Shown: positions 9,891-18,738, counted from the stretch's first letter. The stretch: 64,000 nucleotides of DNA from [Flexibacter] sp. ATCC 35208 (GCF_001975825.1 NZ_MTKN01000041.1:1-64000), one strand, 5' to 3'. Program-made: numbers and translations. The notes: a model not told the origin generated them from the letters alone.

Positions 9891-9979
9891 GGCTTTCGGC
9901 GGGCGATAAGCCCGCCGAAAGCCGCTTGCAGGCGGTCAGGAATTTTCCCTTCGGCAAAATTCCTGACCGCCTGCTTTTT
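9891..9979 (+). terminator. Double GC-rich hairpin with T-run after the phosphoesterase gene
   Basis: Two perfect hairpins stand side by side. The first has a 14-base-pair stem (9891-9904 with 9910-9923, loop GATAA). The second has a 19-base-pair stem (9928-9946 with 9956-9974) followed by TTTTT. They separate two convergent genes and very likely end transcription from the left. The near-perfect long stems are more like a dispersed palindromic repeat family than a minimal terminator. Confidence 0.75.
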
Positions 9980-10032
9980 ATCCCATATTACATGGAACGC
10001 TTTACTTCCTGAACAGGTAAGCCCGGAACGGG

Positions 10033-12225
10033 TTATTTAGTATGCGTAACTTCCGGAACCGGCAATCCTGCTACCGGCAGCAAATCCTCTTTATGAATGA
10101 ATAACGAAATAGAGTGTCCCTGCACCTGCACCTTATTCCCAGCCACATACGTATTTTGATCTTCCGTCTTCCATACACTGGTATCCAGGATCCGCTGCCA
10201 CTTCTTCGCATACTTTTCTGTAGGCAACGCAAATTCAATCGCAGCATGGTGTGCATTGAAAATAACATAAAAAGAATCATCCACCATCTTTTCACCCACC
10301 TCATTCACACATCTCAACCCTTTTCCATTCAAGTAAATAGCAATTGATTTCGCATAATATTCTTTCCAATGATCCTCCTGCATCTCCGCACCATCCGGCA
10401 GGAACCATCCAATATCTTCCACTCCCTTAATAGGAATTCCCTGAAACCATCCCGGCCTAGCAAAAACAGAATGACTCTTCCGCAACTTAATGATATTCCT
10501 CGTAAACTCCCGTAATTGCGGATCCTGTTTCTCCCAATCCAACCATGAAATTTCATTATCCTGACAATAAGCATTGTTATTCCCATGTTGCGTATTCCCC
10601 GATTCATCACCCGCTACAAGCATAGGCACACCCTGTGAAAGGAATAAGGTTGTAATAAAATTGCGCTTGATCTGTGCACGGATATTATTGATGCCTTCAT
10701 CATTGGTGTCACCTTCAGCCCCCCAGTTAAAAGAGTAATTATCATTCGCTCCATCCCTGTTGTCTTCACCATTACTTTCATTATGCTTGCCATTATAAGA
10801 GACAAGGTCATGCAGGGTAAAACCATCATGGGCGGTAATGAAGTTGATACTAGCCGTTGGTCTGCGATAATCCGCCTCATACAAATCCGGACTTCCTGTA
10901 AACCGAAGGGCAAACTCAGCCAGCATACTATCATCACCTTTCCAGTATCCCCTGATACAATCCCTATATAGACCATTCCATTCCGCCCATCCAGGAGGGA
11001 ATTTTCCTACCTGATAGCCACCTTCTCCCACATCCCAGGGTTCAGCAATCAACTTCACCTGACTGATCACCGGATCCTGGTAAATGATTTCAAAGAAAGC
11101 ACTCAAGCTGTTCACCTCATGTAGTTCCCGTGCTAATGCTGCCGCCAGGTCGAAACGGAATCCGTCAATATGCATCTGTTCTACCCAATAACGAAGACTA
11201 TCCATGATCAGGCGCAGTACATTGGGCAACTGTGCATTCAGTGTATTGCCTGTGCCGGTAAAATCCATGTAGTACCGTTTATCTTCAGTAAGCCGGTAAT
11301 AACTACAATTATCCACTCCTCTGAAGCTCAGTGTCGGTCCCATATGGTTACCTTCGGCAGTATGGTTGTAAACGACATCCAGGAATACTTCAATACCTGC
11401 TTTATGAAGGGCTTTGACCATTTCCTTGAACTCGGTTACCTGCTGGCCTTCGATACCGGAAGAAGAATACCGCGCATCAGGGGCAAAATACCCAATGGTA
11501 TTATAGCCCCAGTAGTTAGTCAATCCTTTCTCAACCAGGTGTCTGTCGGCTACAAAGTGATGTACCGGCATTAATTCAACCGCCGTTACCCCTAGCTTTT
11601 TGAGGTAGTCGATTGTAACCGGATGGCCGATGGCCGCATATGTTCCGCGGATCTCTTCAGGAATGTCCGGATGCATTTTTGTAAAGCCCTTTACATGCAT
11701 CTCATAGATGATGGTGGCATTGTAGGGGATTTTTGGAAATTTATCGTCTTCCCAATCAAAGGCATCATCGACCACTACCGATTTCGGAATATATGGAGCG
11801 CTGTCAGCGTCGCTGAAACTCAGGTCTTCTTCCGGACTGCCTATTTGGTAGCCAAAGAGGGAGTCGTGCCAGTTGATAGTGCCTGATATGGCTTTGGCGT
11901 ATGGATCTAAGAGTAATTTATTTTCATTGAAACGGCTACCTTCCTGTGGAGTGTATGGGCCATTTACACGGTAACCGTACAGTTGGCCGGGCTTCAGGCC
12001 GGATACATGCACGTGCCATACCTGATGAAACCGCTCAGTCATTTTGATTCTTTGCGATTCTTTTGGGTCTGAGGGGCTGTTGAACAGGCAAAGGTCTACA
12101 CTGGTTGCATAGTCGGCGTAGATGGCGAAATTCACGCCTTTATCATCAGGGGTTGCGCCTAATGGATATGGACTACCAGGGGTAATGTGGACTGGTAGAT
12201 GGAGGGTTTGTGGACTGTTCTTCAT
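10033..12225 (-). CDS. glgX: Glycogen debranching enzyme GlgX (GH13)
   Basis: A 730-residue GH13 isoamylase-type enzyme that would hydrolyse alpha-1,6 branches of glycogen in the cytoplasm. A CBM48-like N-terminal domain lies at about 15-115 (GVNFAIYADYATSVDLCLF). The GH13 barrel covers about 165-600 with the nucleophile motif DGFRFDLAAAL, the acid motif IAEPWDVGEGG and the transition-state motif TAHDGFTLHDLVSY. I chose the ATG at 12225; a TTG five codons upstream is possible but weaker. No other glycogen genes are nearby, so it appears to be a single-gene unit ending at the double hairpin. Confidence 0.93.
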   Translation of the reverse strand: MKNSPQTLHLPVHITPGSPYPLGATPDDKGVNFAIYADYATSVDLCLFNSPSDPKESQRIKMTERFHQVWHVHVSGLKPGQLYGYRVNGPYTPQEGSRFNENKLLLDPYAKAISGTINWHDSLFGYQIGSPEEDLSFSDADSAPYIPKSVVVDDAFDWEDDKFPKIPYNATIIYEMHVKGFTKMHPDIPEEIRGTYAAIGHPVTIDYLKKLGVTAVELMPVHHFVADRHLVEKGLTNYWGYNTIGYFAPDARYSSSGIEGQQVTEFKEMVKALHKAGIEVFLDVVYNHTAEGNHMGPTLSFRGVDNCSYYRLTEDKRYYMDFTGTGNTLNAQLPNVLRLIMDSLRYWVEQMHIDGFRFDLAAALARELHEVNSLSAFFEIIYQDPVISQVKLIAEPWDVGEGGYQVGKFPPGWAEWNGLYRDCIRGYWKGDDSMLAEFALRFTGSPDLYEADYRRPTASINFITAHDGFTLHDLVSYNGKHNESNGEDNRDGANDNYSFNWGAEGDTNDEGINNIRAQIKRNFITTLFLSQGVPMLVAGDESGNTQHGNNNAYCQDNEISWLDWEKQDPQLREFTRNIIKLRKSHSVFARPGWFQGIPIKGVEDIGWFLPDGAEMQEDHWKEYYAKSIAIYLNGKGLRCVNEVGEKMVDDSFYVIFNAHHAAIEFALPTEKYAKKWQRILDTSVWKTEDQNTYVAGNKVQVQGHSISLFIHKEDLLPVAGLPVPEVTHTK

Positions 12226-12285
12226 TAATTTCCAGAGCAATTAGTTATAGGGCATAGGGTGGTAAAATTCATGCCATTACAATCG

Positions 12286-13017
12286 TTATTCATATAAAAA
12301 CTGGCAATTATTGCAGAAAAATGATCTTCGTCTGGTCGTGCCCAGGTATTCTTTATTAAATGCTATATGGCAGCGGGGGCAGGTTTTGCGGGTGTGGGCG
12401 AGCCAGTGTTGTTTTAGTACAGAAGTTTTTTTCCATTCCAGGAAATCGAAGCTGTACTGACGGGCTTCCTGTACCAGTTCTTTCTTCTTTTTAAGGGGCA
12501 ATTTCCCCACTTTGCTGAGTGGGTGGATGTGGGTACGGAATAGGACTTCGTTTTTAATAATATTGCCGGAGCCGGCAAAGATGTCCTGGTTGAGGAGGGC
12601 ATCGCATGCTAACATGTCAGGGAATTTTTTGAGTTGTTTCAATACCTTTTCAGCGTTCCATTGGTCGCTGAGCAAATCGATTTCCCAGTCGTAGACTTCA
12701 TTAAGTGGTTGGTCGATGATGATGACGGAGCAGGTGTAGAAGTTCAATTCGTCATTTGTAAAGGTGAGGCGGAGGGTGGGGTTTGCTGGTTTGCGGTTGT
12801 TGATAAGATAGGTGCCGAAGAGGAGGAGGTGGATGCGGATGGTGAAGGTGTTGAAGCAGATGAGGAGATGTTTTCCCCAGGATTTGATGGCGGTGATTTT
12901 TTTGTTTTTAAGTTTTGATAGGTCAATTTTCGCGTAGCCGGAGGCGGCGAGGATTTTTTTCCCTTTGAAGTGGGAGATGGCTTTTTTCAGGATGACGATG
13001 GAGGGGCCTTCGGGCAT
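12286..13017 (-). CDS. Fpg/Nei-family DNA glycosylase (endonuclease VIII-like)
   Basis: A 243-residue base-excision repair glycosylase/AP lyase. The N-terminal MPEGP gives the catalytic Pro and Glu after Met removal. The helix-two-turn-helix segment is visible at about 145-165 (QDIFAGSGNIIKNEVLFR). A C-terminal zinc finger (CPRC, then CNNC, about residues 214-240) carries the RRRSFF strand that contacts DNA. The overall sequence is closer to endonuclease VIII-like proteins than to MutM. It lies 60 bases downstream of ligD on the same strand, so the two repair genes may be expressed together. Confidence 0.88.
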   Translation of the reverse strand: MPEGPSIVILKKAISHFKGKKILAASGYAKIDLSKLKNKKITAIKSWGKHLLICFNTFTIRIHLLLFGTYLINNRKPANPTLRLTFTNDELNFYTCSVIIIDQPLNEVYDWEIDLLSDQWNAEKVLKQLKKFPDMLACDALLNQDIFAGSGNIIKNEVLFRTHIHPLSKVGKLPLKKKKELVQEARQYSFDFLEWKKTSVLKQHWLAHTRKTCPRCHIAFNKEYLGTTRRRSFFCNNCQFLYE

Positions 13018-13077
13018 GGATTAAAAAGGTTTAAGGGTTGGGAATTTCTATAAGAAAGACATTTTCTATAAGATCTG

Positions 13078-15921
13078 TCAGATGAATTTTTGTAGTTTTT
13101 TTAATACCTGTTGCATATTGATTCCTTTTCCTAATACTCCTTTCAGTAAATCCCCTGTTTCAGCAATTCTATCAGGCATATTGAAGATATCAAAGTGTTT
13201 AATTGTTAATCCTTTTTTGACCTCTTCCCATTTTAGTGGGGCAGATACGGTGGCGCCTGGTTTGGGTCTTAAAGAGTAGGCAACAGCCATGGTTTGGATT
13301 TGCCTGTTTTGAAGGAAATCTAAGTAGATTTTTCCTTTTCGCTTATTAGGAGAGCGTTCAATACTTGTAATGTCAGGTAGTCTTTTATTGATGACCTGGA
13401 CGATGAGTTCTGCAAGCATACGGGATTGATCAAATGTATACTTTGCGCCAAGAGGAATGAGGATGTGCATGCCGGTAGAGCCGGAGGTTTTGATGTAGGA
13501 ATCAGCGCCTATATCATCGAGTAATTTTTTTATTTCGAGTGCGGTTTGAATGACTTCATTGAAGTCATTGGTGTCTGGATCGAGGTCGATGAGACAGTAG
13601 TCTGGATTGTCTGGTTTTTGAATGCGGCTATGCCATGGGTTGAGTTCAATGCAACCAAGGTTGGCCATATAAAGTAGACTGGCTTTGTCTTTGCAGACAA
13701 GGAAGTTTTTTGTTTCGCCATCTGATTCGCTGACGTAGGGGAAGGTTTGGATCCAGTCGGCGACTTTGTCTTCTACATTTTTTTGATAGAAGTGGAAGCC
13801 TTTGATACCGTCGGGAAATCTGTTGAGGGATTGCGGGCGGTCGATGAGGTAGGGGAGAATGGTATCGGAGATGGTTGCGTAGTAGTTGAGCATGTCTCGT
13901 TTGGTGATGTTTTCATCTGGCCAGTAGAGTTTGTCAAGGTTGGTGAATTTTAGGAGTTTCCCGTCTATTTTGATTTCGACTTCGTTTTGATCCTCCGGAA
14001 GGAGGGGGGGAGTGGGCTTTTTTTTTGAAGTTGGTTTGGGAGTTGATTTTTTAGGAGAGGTGGAAGGCTTAGAGGTGGCCTTGGGGACAGGTGGTGTTGC
14101 TTTTGAGGCAGCAGCTTTCTTAGCGGAGGTCTTTCCAGCGGTAGCTTTTTTAGTAGTAGCTTTTGGGGGTGTTGCTTTTTTCGCTGTCAAATTTTCTACT
14201 ACTTTTTCGGGTTTAGCTGTCTTTTTCACTGTCTTTGTTTTTTTATCAGAAACTGGTGCCGCCACTACTTTTTCCTTCTTCTCCTTCTTCGCACTTTTAT
14301 CTTCTCTCAAACCAAGAAAAATCGGTTGTCTTAAAATGCCTTCTCTTGTCTCCTCGGCAAATTTCACTTCACATACCAACTCAGGCTTTATCCAGGTAGC
14401 CGGCATATTGGTTTTTGGTTTTATTTTAAAGGGAAATTCGTTTGTTATCAAAGGTTGGAATTTTTCATACAATTCTTTCAGTGACTTCGTATCAAATCCT
14501 CCTCCTGTATGACCTATATAATTCAATACGCCATTCTTATACTTTCCTAATATCAACGCACCAAAATGTTTCCGGCTATTCCGGCCGGCGGTATAGCCAC
14601 AGATGATCGCTTCCGTCTGCAAATTGTTTTTAATTTTTAGCCAACTATCCGTGCGGCGGCCTAAAGAATAGGTACTATCCGCATCTTTAGCCATTACGCC
14701 TTCCAGTCCTTTTTTCAAAGCGGCTTTAAAGAATGCGGTGCCCTGACCATTTTCTCCTGTGATGTGTTCACTGTACCGTATCAGTTTATTATTCTGTGGT
14801 AATACCTGTTGTAATATTTCCTTTCTTTCCAGTAAAGGTAGTTGTGTGATATCCTTGCCATCATACCATAGCAGGTCAAAGACATAATAAGCAAGTTGTA
14901 CGGATTTGCCCGTCTTCAGGTAATTTTGTAGCGCCTGGAAATCAGGGTTACCGTTTTTATTCAATGCAACTATTTCGCCATCGATAATAGCTTTTGTATT
15001 CCATTCTTTTAGGGCATCAGCAATCACGTCAAACTTTTCGTTGAAGGAAAGTTGGTTCCTGGAGAGGATGTTTACATTGCCTTTGTTTATATAGCTGATA
15101 GCCCTGTAGCCATCCCATTTGATTTCATAGAGCCAGTCTTTTTTATCAAATGGTTTTTCAGTGAGGGTGGCCAGCATGGGTTTTATTTCTTTGGGCATGG
15201 GGGCTTTTTTGCCCTTTGAAAGGAGGGTAGAGAAGTCGTATGCAGGATGAGTAGCGATTTCGTTAAGGGGAGGATGAGTGGCAAGATCTTTCGCCGTAGG
15301 CTGAGGGGCAGATTTTTTAACGCGAGGATGAGTGGTAACCATCTCCGGGTCTTTCTCCACCTGCTTAAGTGTCCTGCCGGATAAAACCGATTTCTCTTTC
15401 TTTGTCACATCCGCTGTTGCGGCATATTCATCCTTTATCTTCATTAGTAACCATGAATTCTCCCCTCTGCCGTGTGTTTTCACCAAGGCAAATTCCCCTT
15501 TCAGCTTTTCTCCCTGCAAAATAAAATGAAGCTTTCCGTTTTCGATGGCATGTAACAACTCCTTTTCCCACCCCTTTTTATTGAGTCCGCTTATCTGCGG
15601 AACATAGGTCCCCTCATCCCAGACAATCACCGTACCTGCGCCGTAGTTGCCGGCTGGGATCACACCTTCAAAATCTTTATAATCATAAGGATGATCCTCT
15701 ACCATCATGGCGAGTCTTTTCACTTTCGGATCCATTGAAGGCCCTTTTGGCACCGCCCAGCTTTTAAGTACACCCTTCATTTCCAGTCTGAAATCATAAT
15801 GCAAATGCGAAGCATCGTGCTTCTGAATTACAAAATGCAATTCCTTATTATCACTCTTGCCACCTGTAGGTTCAGGTGTCTTTGTAAAAGTTCTTTTTTG
15901 CCTGTACTTAGCTAAGCTCAT
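13078..15921 (-). CDS. ligD: ATP-dependent DNA ligase D (phosphoesterase-ligase-polymerase)
   Basis: A 947-residue multi-domain enzyme for non-homologous end joining. The order is a 3'-phosphoesterase domain at about 25-150 (KHDASHLHYDFRLE), a ligase at about 240-530 (LYEIKWDGYR with the adenylated Lys), a low-complexity Lys/Ala/Pro/Thr linker at about 545-645 resembling histone H1 tails, and a primase-polymerase domain at about 650-945 (DKLYWPDENITKRDMLNYY; CLIDLDPD). I chose the ATG at 15921; a TTG three codons upstream opens the longer frame. No ku gene is in this window. A short upstream frame with a strong Shine-Dalgarno-like site overlaps the start. The composition switches sharply inside the gene near 14.17 kb. 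Confidence 0.93.
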   Translation of the reverse strand: MSLAKYRQKRTFTKTPEPTGGKSDNKELHFVIQKHDASHLHYDFRLEMKGVLKSWAVPKGPSMDPKVKRLAMMVEDHPYDYKDFEGVIPAGNYGAGTVIVWDEGTYVPQISGLNKKGWEKELLHAIENGKLHFILQGEKLKGEFALVKTHGRGENSWLLMKIKDEYAATADVTKKEKSVLSGRTLKQVEKDPEMVTTHPRVKKSAPQPTAKDLATHPPLNEIATHPAYDFSTLLSKGKKAPMPKEIKPMLATLTEKPFDKKDWLYEIKWDGYRAISYINKGNVNILSRNQLSFNEKFDVIADALKEWNTKAIIDGEIVALNKNGNPDFQALQNYLKTGKSVQLAYYVFDLLWYDGKDITQLPLLERKEILQQVLPQNNKLIRYSEHITGENGQGTAFFKAALKKGLEGVMAKDADSTYSLGRRTDSWLKIKNNLQTEAIICGYTAGRNSRKHFGALILGKYKNGVLNYIGHTGGGFDTKSLKELYEKFQPLITNEFPFKIKPKTNMPATWIKPELVCEVKFAEETREGILRQPIFLGLREDKSAKKEKKEKVVAAPVSDKKTKTVKKTAKPEKVVENLTAKKATPPKATTKKATAGKTSAKKAAASKATPPVPKATSKPSTSPKKSTPKPTSKKKPTPPLLPEDQNEVEIKIDGKLLKFTNLDKLYWPDENITKRDMLNYYATISDTILPYLIDRPQSLNRFPDGIKGFHFYQKNVEDKVADWIQTFPYVSESDGETKNFLVCKDKASLLYMANLGCIELNPWHSRIQKPDNPDYCLIDLDPDTNDFNEVIQTALEIKKLLDDIGADSYIKTSGSTGMHILIPLGAKYTFDQSRMLAELIVQVINKRLPDITSIERSPNKRKGKIYLDFLQNRQIQTMAVAYSLRPKPGATVSAPLKWEEVKKGLTIKHFDIFNMPDRIAETGDLLKGVLGKGINMQQVLKKLQKFI

Positions 15922-15949
15922 AGCGATCAAATTTTAACTGGGCCATCAT
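15908..15949 (-). other. Possible short upstream frame overlapping the ligD start
   Basis: AAGGAG lies five bases before ATGATG at 15949. The frame runs 13 codons and stops at 15908, 14 bases inside ligD in another frame. The strong Shine-Dalgarno-like site is unusual for Bacteroidota and sits inside a repeat that also occurs at 16031-16072. Translational coupling to ligD is possible; a functional peptide is not implied. Confidence 0.3.
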
Positions 15950-16072
15950 GGTGTCTCCTTACATGGAAATTAACGCATCACTTTAACTGGAATCCTCGTT
16001 TCTTATTAACCGGACATCAATAATGTCCCATTAACTGGGGCATCATGGTGTCTCCTTACATGGAAATTAACG
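15934..16072 (-). repeat. Short direct repeats between the SDR gene and ligD
   Basis: A 42-base block at 15934-15975 recurs at 16031-16072 with one mismatch. Shorter related pieces (CTTTAACTGG, CCGGACATCA) lie between and next to them, and one coincides with the SDR stop codon. Read on the minus strand in the SDR frame, the pattern AGT-TAA that ends the gene recurs twice more in frame. This resembles the tail repeats seen behind other genes here. Confidence 0.7.
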
Positions 16073-16102
16073 TTTCTCCTTACCGGACATCATCGTTTCT
16101 CT

Positions 16103-16864
16103 TTAACTGGTAATTGCAATTCCTCCGTTCGGATGCAATATTTCCCCGGAAATAAAGGCCGCATCTTCGGAAGCCAGAAAAATATAACAAGGTGCAATGT
16201 CTGCAGGGTGAGCGGCATGTCCGAAAAGGGCATCTTTCCCATAGTCAGGGTCGGCTATGTCATAGACAGATGAATCCCATATTGCGCCTGGCGCCACTCC
16301 ATTCACCCTGATCCCTTTTTTAATTAATTGGGAAGACAAGACCCTGGTAAAGTCGATAATGGCTTCCTGGGTTGAAGTATTGATAATACTGCTCCCTATT
16401 GCCAGGTGTGGGATGGCATGATTGACGAGATAATATTGCGGAACAAGATTTTCCTGTGCTGCATTGTTTACAAGGATATCGATCTTTCCAAACCTGCTAA
16501 TCGTTTTATCGACAGCTAGTTTGCAACCATCTTCACTTGTTACATTACAGGAAAGTAAAAGTGCTTGTTTGCCATATTCCCTGATCATGTCTGCTGTCTC
16601 TCTGGCCTGGCTGCCATCATCATTGAAAAGGATAGCAACTTCCGCGCCTTCTTTGGCAAACTGTACGGCAATGGCACGGCCAAGGCCAGTATCTCCGCCC
16701 TCTATCAGCGCGACTTTGCCGAGAAGACGGTGGCATCCATCTTTTGCAGTGTCGTATAAGATGGAAGGAAAGATGGTTGTTTCCGGTTCGCCTTCTGTTT
16801 CGTAATCTCCACAAGGCATTTCACGAATATATTTATATCGGTAATTTTGGGTGATTGTTTCCAT
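16103..16864 (-). CDS. Short-chain dehydrogenase of YghA type, catalytic segment missing
   Basis: A 253-residue Rossmann-fold protein whose ends match the YghA-like SDR group well: the N-terminal extension, GGDTGLGRAIAVQFAKEG for NAD(P) binding (about residue 48), DILVNNAA, and GIRVNGVAPGAIWDSS. Family members are about 285-300 residues long. Two segments are absent here. About 20 residues are missing after NNAAQEN, where the tetrad Asn should be. About 18 residues are missing between INTSTQEA and IIDFTRVL, which should hold the YxxxK catalytic pair. The reading frame is intact. The product is expected to be inactive as a dehydrogenase, or the gene is decaying by in-frame deletions. It precedes ligD on the same strand. 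Confidence 0.8.
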   Translation of the reverse strand: METITQNYRYKYIREMPCGDYETEGEPETTIFPSILYDTAKDGCHRLLGKVALIEGGDTGLGRAIAVQFAKEGAEVAILFNDDGSQARETADMIREYGKQALLLSCNVTSEDGCKLAVDKTISRFGKIDILVNNAAQENLVPQYYLVNHAIPHLAIGSSIINTSTQEAIIDFTRVLSSQLIKKGIRVNGVAPGAIWDSSVYDIADPDYGKDALFGHAAHPADIAPCYIFLASEDAAFISGEILHPNGGIAITS

Positions 16865-17027
16865 AACTCAGTTGTTTTAGGTTTTTTCAATAAAGTAATT
16901 TAGTTTTCAAATAAGCGGCTGTGACTGGTAAGTATTTTCGTCTTTGTCTTACTAACTTCCAGAATTATGCCATTGTGGGGGAAGGCTTTATTTATAACCT
17001 TTTAAAAACGTTAAATTCGCTGATAAT

Positions 17028-17507
17028 ATGCCAATAGATTATATTTTAGAAATGATAGAGGAGCTGGGAAGAGCCATGAGGGCAATTATAGCTCGGAGAA
17101 AGGATCAGCCTGCAAAGGCGTTGGAGGAGATTAAAGCTGCGTTTAGTGGGACGAAGTTTGGGAGCAAGGCCTTTTTTGATGGTTTAAGTGCAGAGGAGTT
17201 AGCGGTTTTTCTGAGGGAGAAGGAGGTGGATTATAGAGCAGTGGATTATATGGTGGATATACTTTTGGAGGAGGCGGAGATTAATAGGGATCAGGTGTTG
17301 GAGCAGTTGGCAATGGAGGCTCCTAATGCTGAAGAGGGGGATGCAAATCATGAAATCCGATTAGTGGTGGATAGCCCACAGCAACTGCTATTACTTGCAA
17401 AAATACAGGTGCTGATTGATTACACTTCAGCAGTGGAAGCATCGTTAAAAATATACTCTTTGAAAAGAGGGCCGCAAAAAGAAAGGTTGAAAGGCTTATC
17501 CTCATAA
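17028..17507 (+). CDS. Hypothetical protein, 159 residues, helical
   Basis: I do not recognise a family. The sequence is acidic and looks all-helical, without signal peptide or membrane segment. It starts with MPIDYILEMIEELGRAMRAI and contains an EEL/EVDYRAVDYMVDILLEEAEI region, so a small cytoplasmic protein is likely. A near-consensus -7 box (TAAATTCG, 17012-17019) lies 8 bases upstream of the ATG. Its last bases overlap, on the opposite strand, the end of a broken sigma-factor gene. Base composition changes inside the gene: rows before about 17340 are G-rich and C-poor, rows after are balanced. Confidence 0.6.
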   Translation: MPIDYILEMIEELGRAMRAIIARRKDQPAKALEEIKAAFSGTKFGSKAFFDGLSAEELAVFLREKEVDYRAVDYMVDILLEEAEINRDQVLEQLAMEAPNAEEGDANHEIRLVVDSPQQLLLLAKIQVLIDYTSAVEASLKIYSLKRGPQKERLKGLSS

Positions 17508-17932
17508 GGGATGAATGAGTAGTATTATCAACGTCCTGAATATTGGCGACAACTGATCGATCACTTCTTTTAATATTCCTGCCAGCTCTTTCTGCGTCAT
17601 TGCCTTTGTCGCATTTCCATTATCCATTATCTCATTTTCCTCCTCCATAAGGTCAGCGGATACAAATTCCAGGTGCCGTCTTTCCAGGTACTTCAGACAA
17701 GTCTTATATGCTATCCCGCCTATCCATGTATTTAACTTGGACTGATACCTGAACTCTTTCAATGACAGATATACCTTCAATACACCTCCTGCACCAGACC
17801 CTTCCGAACATGCGCCTCTGTGATCATTTTATACATGATCTGGGCTACAAGTCCTTCTGATTGTTTAATGATCACTCCAAAGGCCTGCTTATTACCATTC
17901 AAAACCTGTTGTATCAGTTCCTGATCTGTCAA
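17502..17932 (-). pseudogene. Broken ECF sigma-factor gene
   Basis: Two frames on the minus strand together give a sigma-70 region 2. The upstream frame reads LTDQELIQQVLNGNKQAF and ends VQEVY followed by a stop. After a one-base loss near 17775, the next frame continues KVYLSLKEFRYQSKL and WIGGIAYKTCLKYLERRH. The product then reaches LSPIFRTL and runs into an early stop, so region 4 with its DNA-binding helix is absent. No ATG is seen at the expected start; a TTG at 17932 fits. The frameshift and lost end make a functional sigma factor very unlikely. Confidence 0.8.
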
Positions 17933-18140
17933 TTGTTGTCCTTGTTTGTATATATTAGTCCCGTTTTAGTGAAAAAGGTTGCACTTTCCGACTACTTTTT
18001 TCAAACTTTTTTCCGGGTACGCTTTCTGACTCTCTAAACGGATACCTCCGCCGCATCTATCAAATCGTGAGAAAATACTAATATTCTGTGAAAGTGTACC
18101 AGTAAGTCCTGTCACATTCCCCAACTTTGTAAATATTGCT

Positions 18141-18159
18141 ATGGCATTATCATTGCCAT
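18141..18159 (+). promoter_or_regulatory. Palindromic operator-like site before the FMN reductase gene
   Basis: ATGGCA and TGCCAT form a perfect 6+6 dyad around seven bases. It lies about 12 bases after a near-consensus -7 box (CAACTTTG, 18122-18129), where transcription should start, and 25 bases before the start codon. A repressor bound here would block transcription. No regulator gene is adjacent. Confidence 0.35.
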
Positions 18160-18183
18160 GTTAATGCTAAAAAATCAAGTATT

Positions 18184-18738
18184 ATGAGCAAGATTATAGG
18201 CATTATCGCAGGGAGTCTGCGCAAAGAATCTTTTTCAAAGAAGATTGCCAGTGGATTACTTCCCATGGCTCCGGCGGGGTTTGAGTTTAAAATCATCGCC
18301 ATTGATGAGCTGCCCATTTATAATCAGGATTTTGATGATCATCAAAACGTGCCGGGTTCCTATGTTGCTTTCAGAAATGCGATACAATCTGTGGATGGGG
18401 TCATTTTTGTGACACCTGAGCATAACAGGTCTATACCTGCGGCTTTGAAAAATGCGCTGGATGTAGGGTCAAGACCATATGGGAAAAGTGTGTGGAATGG
18501 CAAGCCCGGTGCTGTGTTTAGTAATTCCCCTGGTAATATTGGTGGGTTTGGGGCAAATCATCATTTAAGGCAAAGTCTTGTATTTCTTAATATTCCTGTG
18601 ATGCAACAGCCAGAGGTGTATATTCAGAAATCTAATGAGCTGTTTGATGATAAGGGGGACCTGAAAGAAGGGGATACTAAAGAGTTTATTGCAAAGGCGG
18701 TGAAAGCGTATATAGATTGGTTTAATAAAAACGCTTAG
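18184..18738 (+). CDS. NAD(P)H-dependent FMN reductase (flavodoxin-like)
   Basis: A 184-residue cytoplasmic flavoprotein of the NADPH-dependent FMN reductase/azoreductase family. The phosphate-binding motif GSLRKESFSKKIA starts at residue 9. The flavin-contact motif PEHNRSIPAALKNALD lies at about 80-95 (families usually have PEYNRSIPG). A further loop, SNSPGNIGGFGA, follows at about 118. The product would reduce flavins, quinones or azo compounds with NAD(P)H. I chose the ATG at 18184, because the family begins directly with MSKIIGI; an upstream in-frame start adds residues that do not fit. A palindrome overlaps the likely transcription start. Confidence 0.9.
   Translation: MSKIIGIIAGSLRKESFSKKIASGLLPMAPAGFEFKIIAIDELPIYNQDFDDHQNVPGSYVAFRNAIQSVDGVIFVTPEHNRSIPAALKNALDVGSRPYGKSVWNGKPGAVFSNSPGNIGGFGANHHLRQSLVFLNIPVMQQPEVYIQKSNELFDDKGDLKEGDTKEFIAKAVKAYIDWFNKNA

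Noticed and set aside
12225-12240. Upstream TTG start for glgX
   Set aside because: The ATG at 12225 gives the usual GlgX N-terminus; the extra five residues have no support.
14012-14512. Long plus-strand open frame opposite ligD
   Set aside because: It is the mirror of the low-complexity linker of ligD; its Phe/Ala/Val-rich translation is a by-product of Lys/Ala codons.
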